Assembly: GCA_007695245.1 (NCBI GenBank)
Contig: REEE01000328.1
Coordinates: forward strand, 1 to 36,097
Length of the DNA: 36,097 nucleotides
DNA from: Candidatus Competibacteraceae bacterium
GTDB lineage: Bacteria > Pseudomonadota > Gammaproteobacteria > Competibacterales > Competibacteraceae
Direction: 5' to 3'
The position numbers and the translations under genes were made by a program. The notes below the pieces were generated by a model that did not search any database, was not told where the DNA came from, and saw only the letters and a list, made by a program, of their open reading frames with translations. Below are positions 1 through 8,373 of this stretch, piece after piece. Each line of letters starts with the position of its first letter. Position 1 is the stretch's first letter.

Positions 1-653
1 CCGCGGATTCCGAGCTGCTGGGCGAGTTCGTACTGCGCCTGAACCGGGTTGTCGCAGGTCTTGCGTTCGATCTCCTCGCCGCGCTTGGCCCGATTCATCG
101 CGTCCAGCCGGTCGGCGGCGCACCAGACCCCGATCGACTTGGCGAACGACGCGGAACCCGCCCCCTCGCGCGGGAACCACAGGTAGCGTATCTTGATGCC
201 TTCCTGGTGATAGGCGGGCATTTGGCCGTGCATCCGGCGGCAGTAGCCGCAGTCGATATCGGTGAACACCGTGACCGTGTGCTTGACCGGTCCCTCGGGA
301 GCGAAAATCACCATCTGGTCCTCACCGACCGCTTCGACGGCCTTGCCGCGCAGCGCGCCGCGGCGGGCGTCGGTGAGGTTGGCGCGGGTGTCGAGGTCGA
401 TCAGTTCCCCCTGCACCACGAACCGGCCATCCGCGCTCAGATACAGCACCTGACCGCCCAGGACGACCTCGTACAGTCCGGGAATGGGGGTGGAAGCGAC
501 GCTTTCGGGCCGCGCTCCGTTCAGGGCGGCCTGCATCCGGGTCAGATCCGGTTGGCCGGCGGGCGCGGACTCGACCGGGGACGATGGGGCGGGCTCGGCG
601 GCCAGCGCTCCAGTAGCGAATCCAACAACGGCAACCAGCAGAATTTTACGCAT
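1..653 (-). CDS. dsbC: Thiol:disulfide interchange protein DsbC, C-terminal part beyond window edge
   Basis: This is a periplasmic disulfide isomerase of the DsbC/DsbG type, which reshuffles wrong disulfides in secreted proteins and is kept reduced by DsbD. Read on the minus strand from ATG at 653, it begins with a short signal peptide ([11 protein letters not shown], probable cleavage after ALA). An N-terminal dimerisation domain of about 110 residues follows. The thioredoxin-like domain has the redox motif CGYC at residues 135-138. Two further cysteines (VWC and KTC) fit the second, structural disulfide of DsbC. The frame is open to base 1, so about the last 25-30 residues are missing. Its start codon overlaps the queA start on the other strand by two bases. 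The family call rests on the CGYC context and domain order. Confidence 0.9.
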   Translation of the reverse strand, partial: MRKILLVAVVGFATGALAAEPAPSSPVESAPAGQPDLTRMQAALNGARPESVASTPIPGLYEVVLGGQVLYLSADGRFVVQGELIDLDTRANLTDARRGALRGKAVEAVGEDQMVIFAPEGPVKHTVTVFTDIDCGYCRRMHGQMPAYHQEGIKIRYLWFPREGAGSASFAKSIGVWCAADRLDAMNRAKRGEEIERKTCDNPVQAQYELAQQLGIR

Positions 654-1779
654 GGGCAAGATCCAGGGTAGTGGCGACGACGGGATAACGGCGAGAGAGT
701 ACCCGAGCCGACCGGAACTTCACAACGACCGGCCGGCGGCGACCGGCGGACTACATCGCCGGGATTTTCATTTCGACTTGCCGGAGGAGCTGATCGCCCA
801 GCACCCCCCGGCCGAGCGTGGCGACAGCCGGCTGTTGACCCTGGACGGCGCCACCGGCGCGCTCGGGGACCGGTGGTTCCACGAGCTGCCCGAACTGTTG
901 CGGTCCGGCGATCTGCTGGTGTTCAACGATACTCGGGTGATTCCAGCCCGCCTGTTCGGGCGCAAGGCCAGCGGCGGTCGGATCGAAGTGCTGGTGGAAC
1001 GCTTGCTGGACGAGCGTCGGGCATTGGTCCATCTGCGCGCCAGCAAAGCGCCCCAACCCGGGGGCCGGCTGTGGTTGGACGCCGGCTTCGCCGCGACCGT
1101 GCTGGGCCGACGCGACGACCTGTTCGAGATCCGCGTCGAGGGTGACGAGCCGCTGCTGGCGCTGCTGGAGCGCCACGGCCAACTGCCTTTGCCGCCCTAC
1201 ATCACCCGCGCGCCGACCGCGGAAGACGCCGAACGCTATCAGACCGTCTACGCCCGCCACCCCGGCGCGGTGGCCGCGCCCACCGCCGGCCTGCACTTCA
1301 CGCCGGCGCTGCTCGACCGGCTGGCGGATCGGGGCGTGGAACAGGCGTTCGTGACCCTGCACGTCGGCGCCGGCACGTTTCAGCCGTTGCGGGTGGAGTC
1401 CATCGCGGAACACGTCATGCACGCGGAGTGGATTGCCGTAGGCGAGACGACGTGCGCGCGAATTCGTGCGACCCGCGCCCGTGGCGGTCGGGTCATCGCG
1501 GTCGGCACGACGGTGACGCGGGCGCTGGAAACCGCCGCCGGTGCCGGCGAGGTTCGGCCCTGGCAAGGCGAAACCCGCATCTTCATCCATCCCGGTCACC
1601 GCTTCCGCGCCGTGGACGCACTGATCACCAACTTCCATCTGCCGGAATCCACGTTGTTGATGCTGGTGGCGGCTTTCGCCGGTCATGCCGAGATTCTGCG
1701 CGCCTATCGCCATGCCGTCGCCCGTCGCTACCGCTTCTTCAGCTACGGCGACGCCATGCTTTTGACTCGCCGGCCATGA
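652..1779 (+). CDS. queA: S-adenosylmethionine:tRNA ribosyltransferase-isomerase QueA
   Basis: QueA transfers and isomerises the ribosyl part of SAM onto 7-aminomethyl-7-deazaguanine in tRNA, giving epoxyqueuosine, the next-to-last queuosine step. Family blocks are clear and in order: [15 protein letters not shown] near the N-terminus, [68 protein letters not shown] and a C-terminal [10 protein letters not shown]. The protein is 375 residues from ATG 652, against about 350 usually. The excess is a roughly 30-residue N-terminal stretch of unlike composition before DFHFDLP. No in-frame ATG, GTG or TTG lies between 652 and that motif, so ATG 652 is the only standard start, although no Shine-Dalgarno sequence is visible. 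It converges on the FimX-like gene. A 10-bp inverted repeat straddles its stop codon. Confidence 0.95.
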   Translation: MGKIQGSGDDGITAREYPSRPELHNDRPAATGGLHRRDFHFDLPEELIAQHPPAERGDSRLLTLDGATGALGDRWFHELPELLRSGDLLVFNDTRVIPARLFGRKASGGRIEVLVERLLDERRALVHLRASKAPQPGGRLWLDAGFAATVLGRRDDLFEIRVEGDEPLLALLERHGQLPLPPYITRAPTAEDAERYQTVYARHPGAVAAPTAGLHFTPALLDRLADRGVEQAFVTLHVGAGTFQPLRVESIAEHVMHAEWIAVGETTCARIRATRARGGRVIAVGTTVTRALETAAGAGEVRPWQGETRIFIHPGHRFRAVDALITNFHLPESTLLMLVAAFAGHAEILRAYRHAVARRYRFFSYGDAMLLTRRP

Positions 1780-1811
1780 TTCATGGCGAGACAGCGGCTG
1801 AATGAATCATG
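1775..1811. terminator. Inverted repeat between convergent queA and FimX-like gene
   Basis: CATGATTCAT at 1775-1784 and ATGAATCATG at 1802-1811 form a perfect 10-bp inverted repeat with a 17-nt loop. It overlaps the queA stop codon and sits 3 bp beyond the end of the opposing gene. The position fits a bidirectional transcription end. The stem is AT-rich and has no T-tract on either side, so a standard intrinsic terminator is not proven. Confidence 0.4.
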
Positions 1812-1813
1812 CG

Positions 1814-3907
1814 TCAGGTTATGTACTGTTTGAAATCAAAGTCGATTTTGGGGCCGGATTCCGCAACCATGTTGCCTTGGACCAGGGTCACGCCGAACTG
1901 CCAGATGCTGGCCATCTGCGGCGCCGTGGAGACCCCGGCGGCCACCACGCGAATTTTCAGATCCTGCGCCTGCCGCGTCAGCGTCGCCATCGACCGCCGG
2001 CTGTTTTCGTCCTTGGCCTTGGCCAGTCGTTCGATCAGACTGCCATCCAGCTTGATGTAATCGGGGGACAACTCCTTGAGCAGACGATCGGAATGCGTTT
2101 TACCCCCAAAGTGGGACAAAGCGAGCCCGCAGCCCAATTCCCGCAGGCGGGCGCGCAATTGCCGGGTTTCCTCGAAGCACTCTTCGGCGTTGTCTTCCTT
2201 GATTTCCAGCACCAAGTGCTGGCCCGACAGCCGATTATCCTTGAAGCGTTTGCCTAGCCAGTCAAAAAAGTCATGATCCGTTAGAGAATTACGAGAGACC
2301 CGGACAAATAGAATCGGCGGTTTGGCGGTGCTTTGCTGGATTTCGATCAGGGTTGCCAAGCCCCGGATGATCGTCCAGCGATCCATGGCGCCCATCAGTT
2401 TATAACGCACCGCCACGACGCCCAATTTATCCATGGGCTGGATCTTGCCGCTCTCGTCCACGACTTGCAGGTACGCCTTGTAGCGTGCTTCCTCGGCGGT
2501 TTCAAAGCTGACGATCGGCTGGTAGACCAGACGCAACCGTCCCTTGGTCAGGGCATCGCGAATCAGCCGAATAATGGGTGCGTCCTGCTCGCTGACCGCG
2601 AGGCCCGACCGAGGATCTTCCCGGGGAGGTTTGAAAACCTCGATCTGATTGCCGCCTCGCTGGCGGGCGCTCTCGCAGGCGCGATCGGCCTGCGAGAGCA
2701 TCTGGATCGCGCTCTCGTGGCTATCGCGCGCCTGGTAAACCCCGACGCAACAGGTGGTTGTGAACAGCTTGCCGCCGATCTGAAAGTTGTGCTCGGCGAT
2801 CGCCAGGCGAGTGCGCTCGGCCAGCTCCAAAGGATCGGTCGGCGAGTTGGCGGGTACGTAAAGGGTGAACACCCCGCTGGCGAAATGCGCGGCGATATCC
2901 TCCATCGCTAACAAAGCCTTGATAATTTTAGCAATTTCTAACGTGAATTGTTCGATGGCTTCGAAACCCATGGCATACCGGATCGCGGCGTAATCGACCA
3001 GCAGGATGTACAGCACGGTACCCGAATGATCGATCTCCAGGGTTTCAACGAAAAACCGTCGGCTGTACAACCCCGTTGTCTCGTCGAACTTGAGCAGCTT
3101 TTCGAGTTCCTGTTGGAGGTGGGGATTGTTTTCCGCCGTGGCGTCGCGCGCGATGATCTGGGTGCAGGGCTCGTCGTTCATCCGGGTCGGCGCGCATTCC
3201 AGCAGGATCGGGAGATTTTGCCCGTTGCGGCGCACCCCGACCAATTCCACGGGCTCGACCGCCTTGCCCGAGCGAATGCTGCGGCGCAACACGCTTTTCA
3301 GCGCGTCCCGGTATCCTGGGGGGACCATATGCACCAGTTGGATGCTGGCCAGCTCCTCCTTGGCGTCATAGCCGAACAACCGCAGGTAGGCTGGATTGGC
3401 GTAGACGTGGACCCCTTCATGGATGTAAGCGATAGCCTCCTGGGTATTTTCCAGGAGCGCCTGGCTGCGGTTCTCGCTCTCCTTGAAGCGGGTTTCGAAG
3501 GATTGTTCGCGCTTGCGCGCCTGCAAGTGGCGCAATTCCTTGCGGACCACCGCCACCAGATGATCGGCGTCATCCAGATAAAAATAGTTATCGGCGCCAT
3601 CTTCCAGCAAGCGGGCCGGTTTGTGTTGCTGGCGATAGTCGTCGTCCACCACCGCGATGAGGGGAATATCCTGCTTGGCTTCGGCCACCATCAGGCGAAT
3701 CTCGGCAATGGTGGGTAGATCATCCCCTAGCCGCAGCAAAATCAGGTCCAGCGGTTGGTAGTCGATGGCGCCGCGCGTTTCTTCAATCTGATCGGTATGA
3801 ATGAGTTCGAGTTGATAATCATCGCCGCGCAGCGTCTGCGTGATGTGGTCGATGTCGGATCGGGAACGATCCACGATGAGCAGGTTGATAACGGAAGGAT
3901 CAGACAC
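1814..3907 (-). CDS. FimX-like degenerate REC-PAS-GGDEF-EAL protein
   Basis: This protein of about 697 residues has the same length and domain order as FimX, the c-di-GMP effector that promotes type IV pilus assembly and twitching. Residues are counted from the upstream TTG at 3916; subtract three for the GTG start. A receiver-like domain (about 10-125) has DLILLR at 57-62, where the phosphorylatable Asp is replaced by Arg. A PAS domain spans about 150-265. The GGDEF domain (about 280-430) has ASGVF at 346-350 in place of GGDEF. The EAL domain (about 450-690) has KAY at 480-482 for EAL and SHFGG at 601-605 for DDFGxG, while YIKLDGS is kept. Neither cyclase nor phosphodiesterase activity is expected, so a binding or scaffold role is inferred. 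GTG 3907 is preferred because GAGG lies 9 nt upstream, whereas for TTG 3916 the spacing would be zero. The missing EAL Glu leaves c-di-GMP binding uncertain. Confidence 0.75.
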   Translation of the reverse strand: MSDPSVINLLIVDRSRSDIDHITQTLRGDDYQLELIHTDQIEETRGAIDYQPLDLILLRLGDDLPTIAEIRLMVAEAKQDIPLIAVVDDDYRQQHKPARLLEDGADNYFYLDDADHLVAVVRKELRHLQARKREQSFETRFKESENRSQALLENTQEAIAYIHEGVHVYANPAYLRLFGYDAKEELASIQLVHMVPPGYRDALKSVLRRSIRSGKAVEPVELVGVRRNGQNLPILLECAPTRMNDEPCTQIIARDATAENNPHLQQELEKLLKFDETTGLYSRRFFVETLEIDHSGTVLYILLVDYAAIRYAMGFEAIEQFTLEIAKIIKALLAMEDIAAHFASGVFTLYVPANSPTDPLELAERTRLAIAEHNFQIGGKLFTTTCCVGVYQARDSHESAIQMLSQADRACESARQRGGNQIEVFKPPREDPRSGLAVSEQDAPIIRLIRDALTKGRLRLVYQPIVSFETAEEARYKAYLQVVDESGKIQPMDKLGVVAVRYKLMGAMDRWTIIRGLATLIEIQQSTAKPPILFVRVSRNSLTDHDFFDWLGKRFKDNRLSGQHLVLEIKEDNAEECFEETRQLRARLRELGCGLALSHFGGKTHSDRLLKELSPDYIKLDGSLIERLAKAKDENSRRSMATLTRQAQDLKIRVVAAGVSTAPQMASIWQFGVTLVQGNMVAESGPKIDFDFKQYIT

Positions 3908-3967
3908 GGGTTCCAACCTCTACTAATGGCTTGGACACTGATGAGAAATGACAATAGGTTCGCATCG

Positions 3968-4975
3968 CTACCCGACGGGGGTCTTGGCCGGTTGCCCCGG
4001 CTGTTCCCGAACCAACCGGGGGACCAGATAACCTGGCAGCCGCTGGCGTACCACTTTCATGATAGCCGATGCCTCGGGTTCCTTCACCTCGAAATGCGCC
4101 GCGCCGCGCACCCGGTCGAGCAGATGCAGGTAGTACGGCAGGACCCGAGCGGCGAACAGCGCTTCGCTGAGTTCGACCAGCGTCGCCGCCGAATCGTTGA
4201 CGCCGCGCAGTAATACCGACTGGTTGAACAGTGTTACGCCCGCCGCCGCCAGCCGTTTCAGCGCCTCACGCACCCGGCCGTCGATCTCTCGGGGATGGTT
4301 GGCGTGAACCACCAGCACCCGTCGTAGCCGGGTCCGGGCCAGCAGGTCCAGCAGCCCGTCATCGACCCGCTCGGGCAGCACGATGGGCTGGCGGCTGTGA
4401 ATGCGCAACCGCTCCAGATGCGGGATGCGATCCAGCGCCGCCAGCAACGGGCTCAGCCGGCGGTCGGACAGAGACAGGGGATCACCGCCGCTCAGAATGA
4501 CTTCGCGGAGGCTGGCGTCATCCGCCAGATAGGACAGCGCCGACCGCCAGGCGTCCGCGCTGGCGCGGGATTCGGCGTAGGGAAATTCCCGACGGAAGCA
4601 ATAACGGCAATGCACCGCGCAGGCACCGGTGACCAGGAGCAAGGCTCGACCGTGATATTTGTGCAGCACGCCCGCCGCCGCCACGGCGGCCCGATCACCG
4701 ACCGGATCGGCCAGAAAGTTCGGAGTTGGCTCCAATTCCACCGCCAGCGGTAAAATCTGTCGCAACAGTGGGTCGTCGGGGTCGCCCTTGACCATCCGCG
4801 CCACGAAACCGCGCGGCGCTCGCAGGGGAAAGCGGGCCGCCGCCGTCCGCGCCGCCGGCAGCAGCGCCGGATCGAGTTCCAGGATCCTCAACAGTTCGGC
4901 CGGATCGGTGATGGCTTGGGCCAACTCCCGTTGCCAGGCCGAAATCTGACGCGCCGGCGTCTTTGCCGTTATCAT
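3968..4975 (-). CDS. epmB: EF-P beta-lysylation protein EpmB (lysine 2,3-aminomutase-like)
   Basis: EpmB is a radical-SAM, PLP-dependent enzyme that converts L-alpha-lysine to (R)-beta-lysine, the substrate EpmA attaches to elongation factor P. The 335-residue product has the radical-SAM cluster motif C119-x3-C123-x2-C126 (CAVHCRYC) followed by FRREFPYAE, and ILSGGDPLSLSD. A C-terminal AKTP carries a lysine near 331, which by family comparison should be the PLP lysine. The length is typical of EpmB and shorter than clostridial lysine aminomutases, as expected. It is divergently transcribed from efp across a 44-bp gap, and epmA follows efp, so context and sequence agree. The FimX-like gene lies downstream on the same strand after about 60 bp. 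Confidence 0.95.
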   Translation of the reverse strand: MITAKTPARQISAWQRELAQAITDPAELLRILELDPALLPAARTAAARFPLRAPRGFVARMVKGDPDDPLLRQILPLAVELEPTPNFLADPVGDRAAVAAAGVLHKYHGRALLLVTGACAVHCRYCFRREFPYAESRASADAWRSALSYLADDASLREVILSGGDPLSLSDRRLSPLLAALDRIPHLERLRIHSRQPIVLPERVDDGLLDLLARTRLRRVLVVHANHPREIDGRVREALKRLAAAGVTLFNQSVLLRGVNDSAATLVELSEALFAARVLPYYLHLLDRVRGAAHFEVKEPEASAIMKVVRQRLPGYLVPRLVREQPGQPAKTPVG

Positions 4976-5019
4976 AATTTCGCGGTTTTATCTCAAGCTT
5001 TCAATTAAGGGCGGGTTTT
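4976..5019. promoter_or_regulatory. Divergent epmB/efp control region
   Basis: This 44-bp AT-rich gap separates the epmB start (minus) from the efp start (plus) and must hold at least part of both promoters. AAGG at about 5007-5010 followed by GCGGG is the likely ribosome binding site of efp. No well-formed -35/-10 pair can be named with confidence. Confidence 0.4.
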
Positions 5020-5589
5020 ATGGCGAACTATAGTACCAATGAATTCAAGAGCGGCCTGAAGATCATGCTGGACGGCGATCCTTGGGCCGTCGTCGAAAAC
5101 GAATTTGTCAAACCCGGCAAGGGCCAGGCGTTCAACCGGGTCAAGGTGCGCAATCTGAGGACCAATCGGGTCCTCGAGCGCACCTTCAAATCGGGCGACA
5201 CCGTGGAAGGTGCCGACGTGGTCGATGTGGAATTGCAGTATCTCTACAACGACGGTGAGTACTGGCACTTCATGGACCCGCAAAGCTACGAACAGTTGAC
5301 CGCCGACGCGGCCGTCGTGGGCGACATCGCCAAGTGGCTGAAGGAGGAAGCCATCTGTCAGGTGACCCTGTGGAACGGCGTCCCGCTGAGCGTGGCGGCC
5401 CCCAATTTCGTGGTCATGACCATCGTCGAGACCGATCCCGGCGTGCGCGGCGACACCTCGGGCGGCGGCGGCAAGCCGGCGACCCTGGAGACCGGCGCGG
5501 TGGTGCGGGTGCCGCTGTTCGTGCAGAACGGCGAGGTGATCAAGGTCGATACCCGCACCGGCGAGTACGTCTCGCGGGTCAAGGAATAG
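5020..5589 (+). CDS. efp: Translation elongation factor P
   Basis: EF-P binds ribosomes stalled at polyproline stretches and stimulates peptide bond formation. The 189-residue protein has the normal length and three-barrel layout. The modified lysine is K34 in VKPGKGQAF, the gammaproteobacterial context recognised by EpmA. That lysine is expected to receive (R)-beta-lysine, since epmB lies divergently upstream and epmA follows 21 bp downstream. The C-terminal domain has the usual [14 protein letters not shown] and [11 protein letters not shown]. No EpmC-type hydroxylase gene is present in the window. The ATG start is set by a purine-rich site (AAGGGCGGG) just upstream. Confidence 0.97.
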   Translation: MANYSTNEFKSGLKIMLDGDPWAVVENEFVKPGKGQAFNRVKVRNLRTNRVLERTFKSGDTVEGADVVDVELQYLYNDGEYWHFMDPQSYEQLTADAAVVGDIAKWLKEEAICQVTLWNGVPLSVAAPNFVVMTIVETDPGVRGDTSGGGGKPATLETGAVVRVPLFVQNGEVIKVDTRTGEYVSRVKE

Positions 5590-5610
5590 CGCGCGACGGC
5601 GCGACTATCG

Positions 5611-6600
5611 GTGGCTTCGCCCGCCTGGCGGCCCAGCGCCGACCTGGCGACCTTGCGGCTGCGGGCGGAATTGCTACAACGCATCCGCGCCTTCTTCGCG
5701 GCGCGCGGGGTGCTCGAGGTGGAAACTCCGGTGCTGTCGGCGGCGGCGGTCACGCAGCCCCATCTGGCCAGTTTCGCCACTCCGTATTCGGGACCGGGGT
5801 CGCGCCACGGTCAGACGCTCTATCTGCACACCTCGCCGGAATTCCCGATGAAGCGGCTGCTGGCGGCGGGTAGCGGCTGTATCTACCAGATGGCCCGCGT
5901 GTTCCGCGACGGCGAGGCGGGCCGCCGCCACAATCCCGAGTTCACCCTATTGGAATGGTATCGCGTCGGCTTCGACGCCGATCGATTGATGGACGAGGTG
6001 ACGGAACTGGTGACCGCGTTGCTGGCCGGGCGGCTGACGCTGGAGGAGCCGGAACGACTGAGCTATCGAGAGCTATTTCAGCGTCATCTGGATCTGGATC
6101 CGCATCGAACGAGCGTGGCGGAACTGGCGGCTGGCGCGGCACGGCACGGCATCCCCATTCCGCCGGGGATGCCGGCGGACGATGCCGACCCCTGGCTGGA
6201 TCTGTTGCTGACCCAGGGTATCGAACCGTATCTCGGCCAAGGGCGGCTCACCTTCATCCACGACTATCCCGCCTCGCAGGCGGCGCTGGCGCGGCTGCGG
6301 CCGGGCGATCCGCCGGTCGGCGAACGCTTCGAGTTGTATCTGAGCGGTCTCGAACTGGCCAACGGCTTTCACGAACTGGGCGATGCGGACGAACAGCGCC
6401 GCCGCTTCGAGGCGGAAAACGTGGCCCGCCGGGCGCGGGGATTGCCGGTCATGCCGCTCGACGAGTCTTTGCTCGACGCCCTGGCGGCGGGATTGCCGGA
6501 CTGCGCCGGGGTGGCGCTGGGCTTCGATCGACTGGTCATGCTGGCGGCGGGGAAGGACGCGATCCAGGAGGTGATGGCTTTCCCCCTGGAGCGCGCCTGA
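5611..6600 (+). CDS. epmA: EF-P lysine ligase EpmA (GenX/PoxA)
   Basis: EpmA is a shortened class II lysyl-tRNA synthetase paralogue that activates (R)-beta-lysine and joins it to K34 of EF-P. The product is 329 residues, equivalent to the catalytic core only, with no N-terminal anticodon-binding OB domain. Motif 2 is seen as MARVFRDGEAGRRHNPEFTL followed by LEWYR. Motif 3 is GVALGFDRLVMLAAG near the C-terminus. ELYLSGLELANGFHEL is also typical of this family. The start is GTG 5611, 21 bp after efp, with no strong Shine-Dalgarno, which suggests translation coupled to efp. It ends 8 bp before the convergent psd gene. Confidence 0.95.
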   Translation: MASPAWRPSADLATLRLRAELLQRIRAFFAARGVLEVETPVLSAAAVTQPHLASFATPYSGPGSRHGQTLYLHTSPEFPMKRLLAAGSGCIYQMARVFRDGEAGRRHNPEFTLLEWYRVGFDADRLMDEVTELVTALLAGRLTLEEPERLSYRELFQRHLDLDPHRTSVAELAAGAARHGIPIPPGMPADDADPWLDLLLTQGIEPYLGQGRLTFIHDYPASQAALARLRPGDPPVGERFELYLSGLELANGFHELGDADEQRRRFEAENVARRARGLPVMPLDESLLDALAAGLPDCAGVALGFDRLVMLAAGKDAIQEVMAFPLERA

Positions 6601-6608
6601 GGCGGCGT

Positions 6609-7538
6609 TCAAGCGACCGGCGGGGCGACCTTCCCCAACCGTTGCCCCATCCGCACCACGGTTCCCGCTTGAATCCCGGACTCCCAACGCGCGACTCCCG
6701 GACCGAACAGCAGGATCACCGTGGAGCCCATGTTGAAGCGCCCGAGTTCCGCGCCCTTGTCGAGCCGCACCGCGCCATCCCCCTGCGGTGGGTAATGCCA
6801 GTGGCGGAGGGTTTTCCCGAGCGGCGGGGTGATCGTCCCGGCCCAGACCGTGGCGATGGACGCGACGTTGAGCGCGCCCACCAGCACCAGCGCCATGGGT
6901 CCCACCGGGGTCTCGAATAGAGTGATCACGCGCTCGTTGCGAGCGAACAAATTCGCCCTCATCCGCGTGGTCAGCGGCGAAACGCTGAATAATTGGCCGG
7001 GAACATGCACCATTTCCCGCAATTGGCCGGCCAACGGCAGGTGAATGCGGTGATAGTCGCGCGGCGACAGGTACAGCGTGGCGAACCCGCCCCCCAGGAA
7101 GGGTTGCGCCCGTTCCGGGTCGCCGCCCAGCAGCGCCGTCAGCGAAAAGCCGCGGCCCTTGGCCTGTAGTAGGGTATCGGCCTGCGCGATCCCGATCTGG
7201 CTGACCGCGCCGTCCACCGGACAGCAGACCACCCGATCGCCCGGCGCCAGCGGCCGGACTCCCGACTTCAACGCCCGGGTGAAGAAGGCATTGAAATCCG
7301 CATAGGCGCGCGGGTCTGAGGCCGACGCCTCGTCCAGATTCACTCGAAAATAGCGGACGAAAGCGCCGATCAGCGCATTCTTGATCCAGGGCGTCCGCAA
7401 TCGGGTCAGCCGGTGGGTGAGCCACGTCAGCAGCCGTTGCGGCAACAGGCATTGCGCCCCATGGCGCAATCGATCGCGCCAGGGTGCCGCGGCGGTGGTT
7501 TCGAGCGGGCTCCCGCGCGTTTTGGACTCGGTCGTCAT
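6609..7538 (-). CDS. psd: Phosphatidylserine decarboxylase proenzyme
   Basis: Psd converts phosphatidylserine to phosphatidylethanolamine at the inner membrane. It is made as a proenzyme that cleaves itself at a Gly-Ser bond to create its pyruvoyl group. The 309-residue product shows CPVDGAVSQIG, the catalytic region LSPRDYHRIHLP and the cleavage site FNMGST with predicted G271-S272, leaving an alpha chain of 38 residues. Most gammaproteobacterial enzymes have LGST at this site; the Met is a mild variation. The start codon overlaps the stop of the SCO-like gene upstream (ATGA overlap), so the two are probably co-translated. The C-terminus converges on epmA. Confidence 0.95.
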   Translation of the reverse strand: MTTESKTRGSPLETTAAAPWRDRLRHGAQCLLPQRLLTWLTHRLTRLRTPWIKNALIGAFVRYFRVNLDEASASDPRAYADFNAFFTRALKSGVRPLAPGDRVVCCPVDGAVSQIGIAQADTLLQAKGRGFSLTALLGGDPERAQPFLGGGFATLYLSPRDYHRIHLPLAGQLREMVHVPGQLFSVSPLTTRMRANLFARNERVITLFETPVGPMALVLVGALNVASIATVWAGTITPPLGKTLRHWHYPPQGDGAVRLDKGAELGRFNMGSTVILLFGPGVARWESGIQAGTVVRMGQRLGKVAPPVA

Positions 7539-8176
7539 GGCATGGCCACGGCGCGGATCTTCAGGAAATCCTCCGCCAGGCGTTCCGGCGTCTGCGGCGG
7601 GGTGAAAATGGCGCGCGGTCGCCCTTCCGGGTCGATCAGGATGATGGTTGAGGAGTGATCCACCAGATAGTACCCTGAACCCTCCTTCTCCGCTCCGCGC
7701 TGGTAAAACACATAGAGCGCCTGGGCCAGCCGGTCCAGTTCCTCGGGTGCGCCGGTCACCCCCTGAAATTCAGGGTTGAAATAGGTCACATAGTCGCGCA
7801 ATCGCTCCGGCGTATCGCGCTGCGGATCCACCGAGACGAAGATGTAGGCCGTTTCGGCGGCGGCGTCCCGATCGTCCAACAACTGCCGCATGCGGTTCAA
7901 GTCGGCCAGCGTGATCGGGCAGACATCCGGGCAGAAGCTGTAGCCGAAATACAGGAAGGTCCAGTGGCCGTGAAAGTTCTCGCGGGTAAACGGCCGACCG
8001 CTATGATGGACTAGCTGAAAATCCTCGAGCGGTTGCGGGGCGGGTAGATAAATGCCCGCGATCTCCGGGGGTGGCGCGGGCGGGCGTGGCAACAACCACT
8101 GGCTCGCCAACAGCCCCACACCCAGCGCCAATAGGCCCGCAAGAGCCAAGATCCCGGTTTTTGCGTGACGTGTCAT
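7535..8176 (-). CDS. SCO1/SenC family copper chaperone
   Basis: SCO proteins are membrane-anchored periplasmic thioredoxin-fold proteins that deliver copper to the CuA site of cytochrome c oxidase or act as thiol reductants. The 213-residue product has one N-terminal membrane anchor (about residues 8-28) and a Pro-rich linker. The copper ligands are C82 and C86 in CPDVC and H174 in LVDHSS. The context TFLYFGYSFCPDVCP and SVDPQRDTPE are family signatures. ATG 8176 is chosen because AGGAG lies 12 nt upstream and the anchor then starts normally. A longer frame upstream is GC-rich and featureless. A 120-bp piece of this gene (7929-8048, about codons 44-83) is repeated at 12721-12840 with one mismatch. 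No oxidase genes are in the window. Confidence 0.9.
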   Translation of the reverse strand: MTRHAKTGILALAGLLALGVGLLASQWLLPRPPAPPPEIAGIYLPAPQPLEDFQLVHHSGRPFTRENFHGHWTFLYFGYSFCPDVCPITLADLNRMRQLLDDRDAAAETAYIFVSVDPQRDTPERLRDYVTYFNPEFQGVTGAPEELDRLAQALYVFYQRGAEKEGSGYYLVDHSSTIILIDPEGRPRAIFTPPQTPERLAEDFLKIRAVAMP

Positions 8177-8373
8177 GATTGACTCAAGCTCCTGTTGCCG
8201 ATGCGTTGCTTTTTTAGGTGCGGGCGCGCGCGGTCGGTTCGATCCCCGTCGAGCGCCCGGTTTTTTCCTGCCGGGGAGCATATCCGTCCCACCCGCGAAA
8301 CGGTAGAATTTTCCCGGCATCGACCGCTTCGGCGATGAGGGGGCCAACTCTCCGTCCACGACCACGAATCCCG

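Noticed and set aside
751-1713. 320-codon frame on the minus strand opposite queA
   Set aside because: The composition (Gln, His, Arg, Gly) is typical of antisense shadows and no motif is present.
8229-8265. GGTTCGATCCCCG-like string resembling a tRNA T-arm between the SCO-like gene and prmB
   Set aside because: The flanking bases do not form a 5-bp T-stem, and no acceptor, D or anticodon arms can be built upstream; it is chance in GC-rich DNA.
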